From: Corythucha ciliata | Lineage: Eukaryota; Arthropoda; Insecta; Hemiptera; Tingidae | Length of the DNA: 64,000 nt | NCBI GenBank assembly: GCA_038030265.1 | Contig: CM075943.1 | Coordinates: 24,366,001 to 24,430,000 of the forward strand | Direction: 5' to 3' | Shown: positions 31,983-44,390 of the stretch, one piece after another | Numbering within the stretch: the first letter of the stretch is position 1 | Layout of the letters: every line of letters begins with the position of its first letter | Notes under the pieces: generated by a model | What the model was told of the DNA's origin: nothing | The model's database searches: none | The model's input: only the letters and a program-made list of their open reading frames with translations | Position numbers and translations under genes: made by a program

Positions 31983-33954
31983 GGAACCGTGACCTTCGAG
32001 TTAAAAGAACAACTTGACACTTGAGGGGCGAAGGAGGATTTCGTTAACCCGGGTCATTGAAATGAAAGAGCCCCTGAGAGAGTCTCGCCTGTTTCAAAAT
32101 CCATTCACATTTGAACCCTCCCATAATTTTAACTATCACCCATTCCACAATTTTCAATCCCTCTCATGAGGTATTCCCTTGAGTTTAGCTTTGTTGTTAT
32201 TAGCTGCAAAGCGGGTGTAATGTTTTGTAGGTGAGAAAGCCGTGACAAACTGATTCTGGGTTGAAAAGGGGTAATCCCACTTCTCGTGTATGTAGTCACC
32301 CTCGCAACGAGATTTAACATCCATCAAGAGTAATCACTGAACTTCCCCTCGCCGCTTTTGAGCTAAGGAAATGCTTCCCCTTTTCGTTTTAGTTGTCATT
32401 ACGATCCCTTTTCACTATCCCTTCCTAAGCTTAGTACACAATCTGTAATAATTGTTTTCGACTATAGAAAGAGTCACCCGGCTAATCTAATTTGAGAGTC
32501 GTACTACATAACAAATGCTCATCGAGAAGTCCCGGCTCCCCCACTCCTCAGAACTTAGCCGTCTATACCGTTCTTTTATTTTTTATTTTTGGAGTTAGAA
32601 ACACAGCTTAAAAGTCATTAAAGCCGCAGTTGAGACAGTCTTGAATATTATGCTCTCCCCCACGTGTTTTCACTTTATTTTTGGTTATGAGAATTTCCAT
32701 CTCAACCATGAACGACGTCGTAAGAGCCATACACGACCATATGCCGAAGGCTTCCCTCTTTTTCAAGAAACCGACCCAGTTTTTATCCCCCCCCCCCCTT
32801 CGTCGTTCAAACACACGCATTCGTTTCATACCTTCACGCCCTAATCTTTCATTTCAGACTAATTGCTTCTTTTCTACTTCCCCGAGTTCCTTTTAACGGC
32901 TGACTAATGTAACAAAAAAAATATATTTTTTTTCTTCTTATATCATTCAGCTCAGAAAATGTCTTCAATTTAAACCAATTGTTTTCCTGAGAAATTCCTT
33001 CTTTTATCGACTCTTCAAACTGGGTCGCACAAATTAGCCGCTTGAGCGGATATCCTCAACTCATAGTTTCTAAAGTTTGTTCACTGTAATGGGTAAAAAC
33101 TGATTGTTTTACGGTACGAAGTATGGAGCTTGCGGAAGAAGATTTCCCTTTTAAATTGGGCCTAGTTTTTCTGTTTGGGCCGAATACAGAGTTCCACTTT
33201 TATAACAATCCTTTTGTGATCGTGAAAACTCGTTTGCTTTTCTTGCGAATAAAAAGCGCGGCTCGTGAATTAATTACAATGTAGCCACATCTTTTCGTTT
33301 TAAATTAGAAGAGCCGGGTAAATTTGTTTTAATTCGCCTAAGGCTCTAATCAACGCTTTTAGTGTTCATGTCTAGAAGTGTTTCAGTCCCCCCCCCCGCC
33401 TAACCGTATTATGCCTTAAGGCACAAGCCAGCCACACGTTAGATGTCTTCGTCGACAGATACTCGCTCTTCCTCACTACTATACACAAAGGAATTATCAT
33501 GTCAATATATCGTTATAGTCATGGTCATTATTCTCTTTTTTTCTTTGCGTTTGATTGCGTTCAACTAGGCGTATAACTCACACATGAGATTCTAAGACCA
33601 AACGCTTGTTGTCCGTCTTGAAAGACTGAATTACTAATGAGTGGAAGGGCATTGGAATGGAGCCGTGTAGAGCGGTTCAGTTTATTTATTTTCAGAGCAC
33701 CTGAAAATTCAGGCTTCTGGAGTGGAGAAAATCGGCCAAGCCAAAGTCGTAATGAAATCGCAAAACACACATTCCCCCTCCCCTCATCCGGGGACGCTTG
33801 ATGCGTGATAGAATAATTAGTTTCATAATTATTTGTATTACACATTCCGTGCGAAAGAGATATTGAGCCCAAACCCGCGGAAAGAAATGTTCTCGAAATG
33901 TGTCAAGCTATTAACAACCTGCACCTCGCTCTTACATCAATTCTGGAAAACGTT
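30396..33954. other. Non-coding stretch, no gene recognised
   Basis: It holds C tracts near 30,976, 31,486 and 32,790, and a 30-base T run at 31,950-31,979. Short open frames on both strands show no recognisable domain. Confidence 0.5.
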
Positions 33955-34540
33955 CCCTAACTAACTAGACCACGTGGCTCCCGAAGCATCATCCAGCACT
34001 CGACTGTCAATTTCATCAATACGATGCGAGGCGTAACGTTTCGCCCTCGTCGCCTAGCCCGTATTTTCGTATCTGTAAGGCCGAAATCGACGCTATCCGT
34101 CAAAGCTGGAATATTTCGTCGCTCCGATACACCCTGGCCTTCTCTTCTACGCACATGGTCCCAAGGGAAGGAAGCTGGCAGTTGACGCCCTTGTGGCGAT
34201 TACCGGGCACTAAACTCAAGAACAACCAATGCCAGATCCTGTGTCACACTCAGATTTTACACATCGTCTCTAGCTGGATGCAGCCATATTTTCCTCCACC
34301 GTTCTCATCAAATCATTTCCGCCTACGCGCTTCGGTCTTTTTGAATTTCCTTTCATGCCCTTTGGTCTCGCAGTCCTCCCAGCGTAGCGCTTCATCGACG
34401 AAGTTCTTCAAGCACTTGATTTTACTCACCCCTTCACTGAACACATCCTTATTTTCAATCGAGACACTGACGAGCATCGTTCTCATCTTCGCACAGTCTT
34501 CCACCGTCTTTCTCAACTCGGAATCCTCGTGTAAGCGTCC
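33955..34540 (+). pseudogene. Ty3/gypsy reverse-transcriptase relic
   Basis: Several frames together show gypsy RT order: TFRPRRLA and a GIFRRSDTPWPS block near 34,035-34,130 (the GIIRPSxSPWASP motif), CGDYRALNSRTT near 34,193, LAGCSHIF near 34,270, FGLFEFPFMPFGL near 34,330, and a run ending in RLSQLGILV near 34,530. The YIDD catalytic box region is altered, with no clear YxDD. At least three frame changes and internal stops are present. No LTRs were found nearby. The relic is old and truncated on both sides. Confidence 0.72.
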
Positions 34541-35430
34541 TGAGAGTGCTAGGAGTGAGTGCCTGGATGTTGCTCTGGCCAGACAGTTTTTGGCCAATAG
34601 TGTGAGAGAATTGGAGAGTCATGTCAGAAATATCAATGTCTGACCAAAGGCTGATTTCATTTGAGGTCGAGTTTCCCGGGGTCAGAAGTACATCTTACCA
34701 GCATCCTAAGAACGCGGATTGGGAGGTCTTTAAATGACATCTAAAACAGGAATTGTCTGAGACGGACCTTGACATATAGTGCCTGGCCGACCTGGATAGG
34801 GACGTGAAGCCAGTCAATTCTGCGATCCTGAGTGCGTACGAGGAAAGCTGTCCGTTAAGATGGTAAGGGGGAACTGCGAAGTCTCGTAGCGGGACAATGA
34901 GCTGGAGGTACTCTGAAGAGAAACGAGGAGACTTTATAACAGGGCCAGATCACGTGGGGAGTGGGAGGCTTATAGGCACACCCTCACGGAGTATAATAAG
35001 GCCCTTGGGAAAGCAAAGCGGGCCTCGTGAAGGACCTTCTGCGAGGGGATGGAGGATGCGTCCGTCATGAGCAGTCTACAGAGGGTCCTGTCCAAAGAGA
35101 GCCTGGGTCAAATTGACCTGATCAAAAAGGCAGATGGGGCGTATACCGAGAGCGCTAAAGAGACCCTATAGGTCCTTCTGCATAGTTATTCCCCTGATTC
35201 CAGGGATGCAGAGGCCTCGAATGTTCAGAGCGAAGTGTTAGACGACTGCCGGCCAACCAATGCAATTTGTAGCGCATCTAGGAAATTGTATACGTCCACG
35301 AAAATTGAATGGGGTATCGGCTCATTCCTTCGGATCCCCTGGGCCGGACGGGATATTCCCGGTCTGCCCTCTGCGCGGTCATGCGTTTGACTTAATTCAA
35401 TAGATTGAGCAAGAGTCATCAAGTGATCGT
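34541..35430 (+). pseudogene. LINE relic: endonuclease C-terminus and linker up to RT start
   Basis: The fragment begins directly where the gypsy homology stops. It reads ECLDVALARQFLANSV (end of the apurinic-type endonuclease, DVTLAS), then EISMSDQRLISFEVEFPG near 34,630 (the SxSDHR box). The linker typical of R1/Jockey LINEs follows: WEVFK, SAILSAYEESCPLRW near 34,830, RRGDFITG-like and CEGMEDASVMSSLQRVLSKE-type blocks near 35,040-35,100, KADGAYTESAKETL near 35,130. It ends in GSPGPDGIFPVCP near 35,335, the first RT block. Many stops and frame changes break it. Confidence 0.68.
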
Positions 35431-36689
35431 ATTATGTAGTAGACGTTCGCGAGTTGAATAACATTCCAATTAAAATGTCAGATCTCTGTGATGACTCGTG
35501 ACGCTGTAACACCGCCGTTCTCGAAGCATTTGTCCACAAATGTCGAAACTCAGCATATCACCAGTATTATGAGTAGCGTCATATTATATTACAGCACTCA
35601 ACTGAGAGTTGATCTATTTTAATTTTGTCGCAAATTTTGCATTTTGCCAAAAGCAGTTAAAAGTTACCATTAAAAAAAAATCTATACCGGTGAAACGGCT
35701 GGTTCAATTGTGACAAAATGATTCGACGCATAACTTGATGCTCTTCAAAAAAGAACATGGTACAATTTTCTGTAGAATGCGTCATTGAGAAGTTGCAATA
35801 GGCCAGTCAATATAAACATCAAACATCGCAAATATGAATGTAATTGTTTTTTCTTTTGCACATTGTTAGGGCCAATGAGAGTAGTTTATACTCAAGTTTG
35901 CAACCTTCAAAGCCTTGTGCTCAACTCGTGGCACTCGAAAAACCACGAAATTCCATCAATTTTTTAGGTTGTTAAACAAAAATACCAGAAGAAAGCGTTT
36001 TTCGAGCATGACCACAGTATACATTGTTGAAGCCAACTAAATTTGCTACAATTTAAGCCCAGTCCGAGCGTCTTACGTTTGTTATTTTCGGAGATACAGC
36101 CAATCAAAAAATATGTAATATCGCCAAAAAGCGAGATTTTATTGATAGGGTCATTTTTCAAGACCCGTAGCACTCCTGAATGTGCATGAAATAAGCACGA
36201 ATGTGTAATAAGTGAAAATAAGCATGACGTATTAAGCTAAGTTACTTCATACAGTTTTAGAGGAACTTGCCAGGTGCTGGGAGCACCATGGCTAATGTAG
36301 TCTAGCTTTGAACAGTTGTCAAAAACTGACATTTTTAAAAATATCCTGATATTTTCCCAGTTTACTCAAAGAATCTTTCGCAATCATAAGACAAAATGTC
36401 TTTACTCACACAAAAAAAAAGAGTGCTCTTTTCAGTGGTGTCGTTGGATAACCTAGGACGCTTACCTCCCATGATACAGATGTTTTTGTTGCGGAAACCC
36501 GTGATGTGCTAAAAAACAACAAGTTGATTATCTGAACTAGGAATGAAAATCTGACCTTAGGTCATAGAAAATTTTTTGTTGGATTTTGGGTGTACCATCA
36601 CCCCTCTCATTTAGTTCAACCAAGTACCAATCACCGTGTATTTGAGTGCTACGGGTCTTGAAAAATTACCCTACCAATTTCCCCCATCA
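35431..36689. other. Non-coding stretch
   Basis: No gene or clear repeat was recognised. Confidence 0.4.
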
Positions 36690-37502
36690 GTGATTCATTA
36701 AATTGTCGCCATTCAGGGGGGGGGGGGTTAATTGAATGCCGTTTGCCTCCGATATCTTCTCCTTCCTAAAATATTCTGTCCTCCCTTTCCAAAACAGTAT
36801 TTTGACAGAAAAATATAGGCAGTTGCATATGTGCCAGGTGCCAACAATATTCGTGAAGGATGCTCAGAGATCGGCGGAAATGGATGGAGGGGGGGTCGAA
36901 TTGAATGTCTCTTGCCTGCGATATCTTCTCCATGGTAAGATATCCGGTTCTCACATATTGCCGATATTTCTGCACCCTTCACGAATACCGTAGACAATGG
37001 CACGTTCCGTAAAAACACGGTTTTTGTGCATTCTCGTGACGTTTTCGTGAGAAACGTCAGAGGTAACATGAAATGTGAACACGCCAAAAGGAAGCTTAGA
37101 AGACGGGGAAGTTTTTGCGATTCAGCGGAAATCTGTTGAGAAAGCTGTTTGGGTACAGCGACTTTTCGGAAAACGGTCAAATTTTGGAGGTCACGTAAAT
37201 TTATGGAAAAAATGCCAGATTTCTCGGTGTTGACGATTATTTCAAGCAATAAAATGGCCTCTATCCTAAAGGAAATGTTCCGTAGTTTCTGAAAATGGAA
37301 TCACGTTCTGGATTTGGTGCGATATAAGCTGAGAAATTGCGGATTTTTTGAAGCAAGTATTAGTTACTTTTTCAAACACAAAAAAAAATCATAACTCCGG
37401 AACGGATCGACGTAGGTCACTTCCGAAGGTACCATTTTACTCCACTTTTAACGTAGTTTTACCCAAAAAGTTTTGTCACACTTATACGGATCCACCCTGT
37501 AT
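36690..37502. repeat. Complex dispersed repeat, copy 2 (Y then inverted X)
   Basis: Module Y (36,690-37,118) matches 25,063-25,470 in the same orientation. Module X (37,219-37,502) matches 24,703-24,972 in opposite orientation and ends GGATCCACCCTGTATA. Relative to copy 1, X lies on the other side of Y and is inverted. This is what two partial copies of one palindromic parent would give. Confidence 0.72.
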
Positions 37503-37689
37503 AGGTAATTAAATTATGAGCATGTCTTATCACAGAAAAATCACAGCCGGAATTTGTCTTGGAGCAGGCGGGGATGCAGTCTCCTTGATATTGGTTGGCC
37601 CAAAGCAAAGTGAACTGCACGATTTACCGTTCGTAGATCAACCCTGTATATACTTATTCGAAGTTTCTCAGGAACAAAATCCTGTTTTG

Positions 37690-38215
37690 AAGGGGATTAA
37701 CTCATGTTTGGTTTTTATAAGAGCGAAAAAACTCCGAAATTGGGGTTTTGAGTGTGAAAACCGCTTGATGTTGGCTTTGATTGGAGCAAATATCCTGAAA
37801 AATTTGCTTTTCTGAGAGCAAATTCGGTTAAGAGCCAAACCCAGGAAGTATAGGTTTTTTGAAGTAGCCGATTCCGTGAAATTTGGTTTTCATATGAGCG
37901 AAACCCCCAAAATTGGGTTTTTGAATTATTAACCCTTTCTGCCACCTCGGAGTTGGTTTTAAGAAAGTAAAAACCCGCGAAATTTGGTTTTAGAAGAAGC
38001 CGACTCATGAGTGGACTCATCAAATTTGGTTTTTTGTATGAGCAAAACCCTCATTTTTTATTTTATTTTACTGACTGTTACAGCCAGTAGAAATCCCGAA
38101 ATTTGTTTTCCTGATAGACAAATCCATGAAATTTGGTTTGTAAAGATCTAAACTAGCGAAATTTGTTTTTCTCCATGAGCCACACGTGCGTTTGGATTTC
38201 AATTGAGTCATGCGC
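37690..38215. repeat. Degenerate tandem array, period about 33-40 bp
   Basis: Units approximate GAGCNAAACCCCCGAAATTT followed by GGTTTTTNTATGA. More than ten are recognisable, each differing by substitutions and indels. The spacing of GAAATTTGGTTTT is irregular. No coding role is evident. Confidence 0.55.
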
Positions 38216-41200
38216 AGGGTTTCCCTACCACAGCCAAATGCTTAGAGTGATGAGTTTAAAATGTATTTCTAGTTAGCATTTGTTCACTTTTCAATTGGAA
38301 ATTAATTTAAAACCCACCACGCTAAGCGTTTTGCGTCGATTGATAAACCCAACATACTGTGAAATCTTTATTTTTTTTCAGTTGCCTTAGCCGGTTCTTA
38401 GGGGTTTTGAAAACACCTAATCCACTAATTTACTTTTTTTAGAGAGTCGAACCATCGAAATTTGCTAACCCCCTATCAAGCTCGTCACACACACATGTCT
38501 GACGCTTCTTGGAACTTAAGTCCCCTCCCCCCTCCCAAACAGATCACCATCGCCATCAAATAGCGAGAAACTTGAACGCTATACTCCTAGGAGTCGGACC
38601 TTTTGGTACATGTAGTAAAAATCGGTCGTAAGGAGGAGGGCGGGGTTTGTTGTTTCTAGTGTTAGTCTTTGAACGGTGGCAAAGAAACGCGGTTGGTGTG
38701 TGAACGATATAGTGGACGGGTTGGGGGTCTTCACGCTACGGTTGAGCCAACCTTAATTACCAGCCCATCTAGTTAATTCACCCGAATACCATCCCCTTTT
38801 CCTGTTGTACACCTTCTCTGGACCACCGCTCCTTCTACGGTAAAGCCACTAGTTGGCAAGGCTCTAATCCTCCTCTCCCCCCCCCCTTTAGCATAATACC
38901 TAAGTTCTTCAGACATTATTGGCTTGATTGCTTTAACAATTAAGTTCATTAGATTTATATACTCGGAGGAAGTGATTGGAAAAATTAAGCTCGAATCGAT
39001 ACAAACTCCAACATAAGTACTTACTATGAGGAAACCCAAAACCCCTCCGACCATAATTAACGCTTTAACAATTCCCTTTTAAACCTTATTTGCTCAGGAC
39101 CAAGAACAAAAAAAAATAAGGTCAACTTTTATGAGGACGCTTTTGTCTCGCATCTATTCCTTTGTATTTTTTTTACTTTTTCCCCACTACTCCTTGTCCA
39201 CATAAAAACCGTCGGCTTTCGTTTCACCCATACCTGTCCACTACGATTTTAATTAGTCAACTGAACATTATTTATGCCATGAAACTAATTACTTTTTTTC
39301 TCTCAAACCAGTAGAACTTTAAAAAAAACTTGACCCGAAACTTCTGCGAAATATGGGGCGACGTAGAGAGCCAATACAAAAATAAACGACTAATAAATTT
39401 AACGAGATGAAACGCTCGTAAAAGTTTCGCTTAAAAATAGGTAATAAAAATATTTGAGAGAAGATAATGGGGGGGGGGATGAAAATTTTTGAGCCAAAAC
39501 CTGTGCTTTCAGGGTGAGAAATTCGGGCGCTCAGCTACGTCTATAGACCAGCAGAAATTTCTCCAACTTTTGTTCTTGAAATGCGGGTGGTCAGCTTAGG
39601 AGGCCCCCATATGTAAACTTATTTGCCTCGAGGACATTACAGCTTTTTTTTACAACCTGAAAGAATGACTCTGAAGACGTTTTTTAATTGGTGGAGACAT
39701 TTTTTAGTGTCTCGGAATGGGTTTGAGGTTCTCCAACCCCGTTCAGCTTCTATCACGTGCGTTAAGTTTTAAACTCGTCGATATATTTTAACGCCACGCA
39801 TACATTAATTTTTATGCTGAGGATGAGGTATACAAACAAGTTAAAAGCCGGCTTAGTTATGTGCCCAAAGGCTCGGGAATAAATCCGGGAAAAGGGTGAA
39901 AATAAGAAAGAACACTTTTAGTTGTGGTTTTTGAGTATTATGGTTACTAAAACGACGCTACTAAACTCGATGCTAAAACGGGAAGCCCTTCCTTTGTTTA
40001 AATACATTATTCTAATGAGAAAGGCTTCTTATCTTTAGTCACCAAGCAATAACCCAGATTTTAAAGAATTAGAGGTGTCCTCCTTATCGAAAACTAGCAA
40101 ATGCGCTAACACCTCTCCCCCTCTTCCACGGGAGCTAAAAAGATGTAAACATAATGCCTACTTCCCCTTCTTCAGACCTTCCATCAAATAAGGCAGTCTG
40201 CCTAGCATCTATTACAGGTTTTGTAGCCAACTAAACCCCTACCCACAGCAACACAAAAGATTATATGATAAAGCACGCCGTTAAATTCAAGGCTCAATTC
40301 AATAGTAATGGGTGGTTGGGAGAGGAGAACCAGTGTACAGAAAAACGACCATGAAAATTCAACCTTTCTCATCCATGGTTTATTCATGAACCGAAGGTTT
40401 TATGGGTGCATTTAAGACGCAGCATTTTCTAAAATGCAGCTAACTTAATTAGCGGGAGGGAAGGGCGTATTTCTTGCACGCTGTCGTAACGGCCGGTGAA
40501 GAAGGGTTTGCTGGTTTATAAGAAGAAGCAGAAGAGAAAAAAATGTGGTGGTGGCTATTTTAAGCAAAGGTTTCGCTACTGTAAACACCTATAAAAATTC
40601 TAATTCATTTGCCCGACAATAAGTTAAAAATACACTCGGGAGGGAAAGGGACTCAACGTTCTAGAAATAAAGGATTATCAGAAACGAAAATAGCGGAGTA
40701 AAATCCAGCAAACAAAAATCCTGGAAATGTCCTTTTAAAAAAAGGTGAATAAATACCAAATAAACAAGGGGTTCATCTTGGTAGTTTATGTATGAGAAGG
40801 GGTTTTTTCCTGAGAAGTGCCTCGAAGGGGTTTGTCTCCCCACCACACAAAACCCTTCGTACAAAAATTATGTCATCCCAAGAAAAACCACAAGTCTCCT
40901 CTCCAGAATATAGTAGGTATAAGGAAAAGGCTAGGGGGTTTTCCCAAGTCCGGTAGTAAAACCATAAGGCTTTTTTCTTCTCGACCCCCTCACCCCACCC
41001 AACCAAAAACCAAACATCATTCCAAGTCACAAGCGGAGTGGATTGTTCCGAGTTTTTCCAACAACGAAAGTAACCAAGTTTAAGCAATGAAACTAATTAC
41101 AAGAATATAATCTACTAACTGGGGTAGCTTTTGAAACAATGCCAACAAAGTTCAGGTGCCAGAACGAAGTTATATTGGCCTCAGTTCAGAATGTGTATAT

Positions 41201-42029
41201 ATTTTTTTTTGCACTCAAAATCTAACATTTTACATTAAATCGACCGAGGCTGGTAAAATATTGCGAGTAATAATTTAATTTTCAGCTATAGCGCCCTTTC
41301 AGAATTGTTGGTGGGGCGTGGGGACTACAGTAAAAACAATTTTTACTTCTCGTATTTATTTCCGCGCGCACCAAAAGTGAATTTTGGTTTGCTTTCACTT
41401 CCACGCCATTGTGGGCTTAAGTCTTTACGCGGGAATAAGTAGTCTGCTGATACCTGTGTTGAGAGAGGCATTGGCTCATGGGCCCTAACCATGATCTGGC
41501 GAGAACATACCACCAATGGCGGTATCACTAGTGTTATACCATAATTTGTGATGAAGAATCCATAGCTACTTTTTTCTCGGAACTCAAAACAAGTAAAAAT
41601 AGTAAGTATTTAACTTCAATAAAGTTTAATTCTTTATTTTCAGCCTCCCTACTCCCTCGAATTCACTGCAGGGTGACTAGGGTGGTGCGGTGAGGGGGGA
41701 GTAATCCCTTGAAAAAGTCCCAAGACAAGGGTCGTCTAAATTTCAATTAATTAATCCATAGCTACCGCAACGCGTTATTTTTTAACGCTAGCTCATGCAG
41801 TTGACCCCATGGAGGTTTAGCCAGAGAGGATGACGAAATGGGAAGTTGTTAGGAGCTTAGCCTGCCATAGTGAACTTCAGTGGTGCCCAACAGGAGGGGG
41901 AACTGGGCGACGAGCTTCTAAAACTGGAAAAGCCCGCGGAAATGTGTTGACTTTATTAGGAAAGTCAGGGGAACATGGCAAAGCCTCCTCGTCTCTTTTG
42001 ATTGCAGTGAAAGAGTTATACGACCAAGG
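38216..42029. other. Non-coding stretch, no gene recognised
   Basis: No exon with domain support was found. A C tract lies near 38,877-38,887 and a G tract near 39,469-39,478. A plus-strand open frame of 148 codons begins at 41,830 and runs into the array that follows. Its composition gives no recognisable domain and I do not call it a gene. Confidence 0.45.
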
Positions 42030-43330
42030 CACATTCTATAATTTTATAGGCACACAGAGCCCTTTTACATCAAAAAGTCCTTCGACACCACCGCACATCA
42101 AAGCACCCGTTGGACGTAGGATAACACAGCCAACGTTTTTGGAAAGAGCGCACACTTTCACTTCAATGCACACCGCTATTGAATCGTCACTTATGCCATT
42201 TTCAAGGCGAGAACCGTGTGTTTTGGCATCTCTAGGGCACGAATTCTCCATGCAGGCATTTTTAATGCTCGAATAGTCATTTTTAGGACGGACGTAATTA
42301 GCCAGTCAATTCATTTTATAGCTCGAGAGCAATCAGCTCGGCCATTCTCGGGATGTACGATAACCAAGGTTTTGGTTACCAAATGACCCTATTCAGTGTG
42401 GCAACGAATGGGCAGGTTATCGTTCTGACGCGCGAATTAGCCTGTTCCAGTTTTGGGGCGCAGATAGACAGTTTAGCCATTTCCAAGGCGCGAAGGTCAG
42501 TTTACCATCTTCTCTGCTCCAGTGTTCAGTTTTGACATTTCTAGGGCGCGAATGGCCCATTTTATATTTTGCGTTAATTTAAAGTTTGGATGTTTTTACG
42601 GTTTAGTACGGCCATTTCATGGAACAAATAGCAAGTTTGGCCATTTTTTGGGCACCTTTCGTCTGCTACGCGGTTCGCCAATTTTTGGGGCCAGCTTGGT
42701 TATTATTATTATATCATGATTCGAATCGTCAATGTAGCCCATTTTATGGCGCATAAGTCATTTTTAAGGCATTAATATCCAGTTTGGCTTCTTTTAGAAC
42801 CCAAATTACCTGAATACGACCCTTTTTTGGCGTCAATATAGTCAGTTAGACTATTTTTACCGAATCGTCCTTTTAGTCAATCTTATGGTAGGTACGAACG
42901 GTTCATTTCATGGCGCAAATCATCGTAGTTCGAGTCCCATTCAACTGGAGAAACATACTCATGAAACTTTCTCATTTGAAAGAGTTTATGGAGCTGAATA
43001 CGAATATGAGCGTCTGACAGGGGCATGTGGCCTTGGTGGTCAGTCAAATTCCCTAAACTTGGGATATGAATTAGCCGAAAAAATTTAGGCTTAAACTTGT
43101 CTCATTTTGTAGGATATTTGAAACTGGCTACGGATATTAGTGTCGTATTCGTATTCAACTCCAAAAATAAAAATTAAAAAAAAACCCCATCGAATGATAA
43201 AATTTTCAGGACTGTGTTCTTGCGATACTGTCGTGAGTTCTCGGTCCATCAGTTCTGCCATTTTCATGAAGGGTATGCGTAGTTTAGCTATTTTTAGGCC
43301 ACAAAAAATAATCGGCGCTTCAATTCCAGG
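42030..43330. repeat. Highly degenerate interspersed array
   Basis: The motif GGCCATTTTTAGGGCGCGAA followed by NNGTCAGTTTGG recurs loosely from about 42,190 to 42,900 and again near 43,255-43,300, with spacing of about 45-60 bp. Examples: CATTTCCAAGGCGCGAAGG near 42,478, CATTTCTAGGGCGCGAATGG near 42,537, CCATTTTATGGCGCATAAG near 42,740. It looks like an ancient satellite or tandem repeat in advanced decay. Confidence 0.5.
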
Positions 43331-44149
43331 GTAGGAAGGGAGAATGGCCCCTGGTGTCCGCGCACTGCCGAGTTTTTGACACGACAAGGTTAAAAATCAG
43401 ACGATGTGCGTTCTCCCTCCCCCTCCCTCTCAATCATATTTTACTTCTTTGCCGTGTTTTCTGGCTGCCCAACCCACGACCCACTAGAAAGATCTTCGGT
43501 ATCTATGGGACCCCAATAGCGCGCTCTAGGGCCGAGGAATCGTTGAAAATACAAAAAGTTCATTTTTGGTTAATTGAAGGGGCACTGGGGCCCACTCAGT
43601 GTCGTTATATCAGATACTGGCATAAGTCAAGCAAGCGTACACGAGTAAGTGAGCAATGGAAGGAGGAGGGGCCCTTCACAGACTCCCCTCCCCGCATCAC
43701 AAACACTGTTAAGATGTTCAAAATCGTTGAGGAAACTTGATTTTCAAATATTCTTCAATTTTATCCGATTTTATTTGGTATTCTTCTTATATTTGGTATT
43801 CTTTTATTTGGTATTCTTCTTCTTTTGTAACTTGTCCTCTTTCCTCCTGTCTTCTTGATAACTGAAATCCAGGCCCCCCAAGAAAGGCTAGCCCAGTGAA
43901 AAACAGACCCAGCGATCCCTCTCCCTCTCCCTTCACGACAGGCCTACGTCCAACCACAGTTAAGCGTCCAACCGCAGTGGCTCCAGCAGCCACTGCGAAA
44001 CTATAGAATCCGGGTTGTCTTGTCCCCGGGTGGGACTAATGGATTAGTTCAATCAATGTGACCCTTTTCCATTGTGGGAAGGTGACAGTTACCATGCGAC
44101 ATGTGATAGCTCAACACGTACAAAAACCGAATTATCAACGATCTCACCC
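43331..44149. other. Non-coding stretch with simple repeats
   Basis: Tandem TTTGGTATTCTT units occur near 43,770-43,820. The segment 43,551-43,592 (AAAAAGTTCATTTTTGGTTA) recurs at 44,764-44,807. No gene was recognised. Confidence 0.4.
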
Positions 44150-44390
44150 GTTGGTTAGACGGCCACTCCGAAAACCAGCAAACCACAAAGAACGCACAAC
44201 CTTAGCAAAGGTCCGACCATTAGCAAAGATATACGACCACAGCAAAAGTCCAACCACATCAAAGCTCCAAACGACAGTAAAGCTTCAACTACAAAAAAGG
44301 CCCAATCACAGCGAAGCTCCAACTACAAAAAGTTTCAACCACAGTTGAGCTCCAATCAATGTAGAGCATCAACCTCAGTAAAGCATTCCT
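44150..44390. repeat. Minisatellite with 18-19 bp units
   Basis: About a dozen degenerate units of AAAGCTCCAACCACAGCA type run in tandem, for example AAAGTCCAACCACATC, AAAGCTCCAAACGACAGT and AAAGCTTCAACTACAA. Confidence 0.65.

Noticed and set aside
34313..34597. A 94-codon minus-strand open frame
   Set aside because: It is the antisense shadow of the gypsy RT relic and the start of the LINE relic on the plus strand.
37690..38215. A CRISPR-like repeat-spacer array
   Set aside because: Units are strongly diverged, with irregular spacing and no conserved repeat; the context is eukaryotic. It is a decayed tandem array.
41830..42276. A 148-codon plus-strand open frame beginning at 41,830
   Set aside because: No recognisable domain, no splice context, and its 3' half runs into a degenerate repeat array, so it is most likely a chance open frame.
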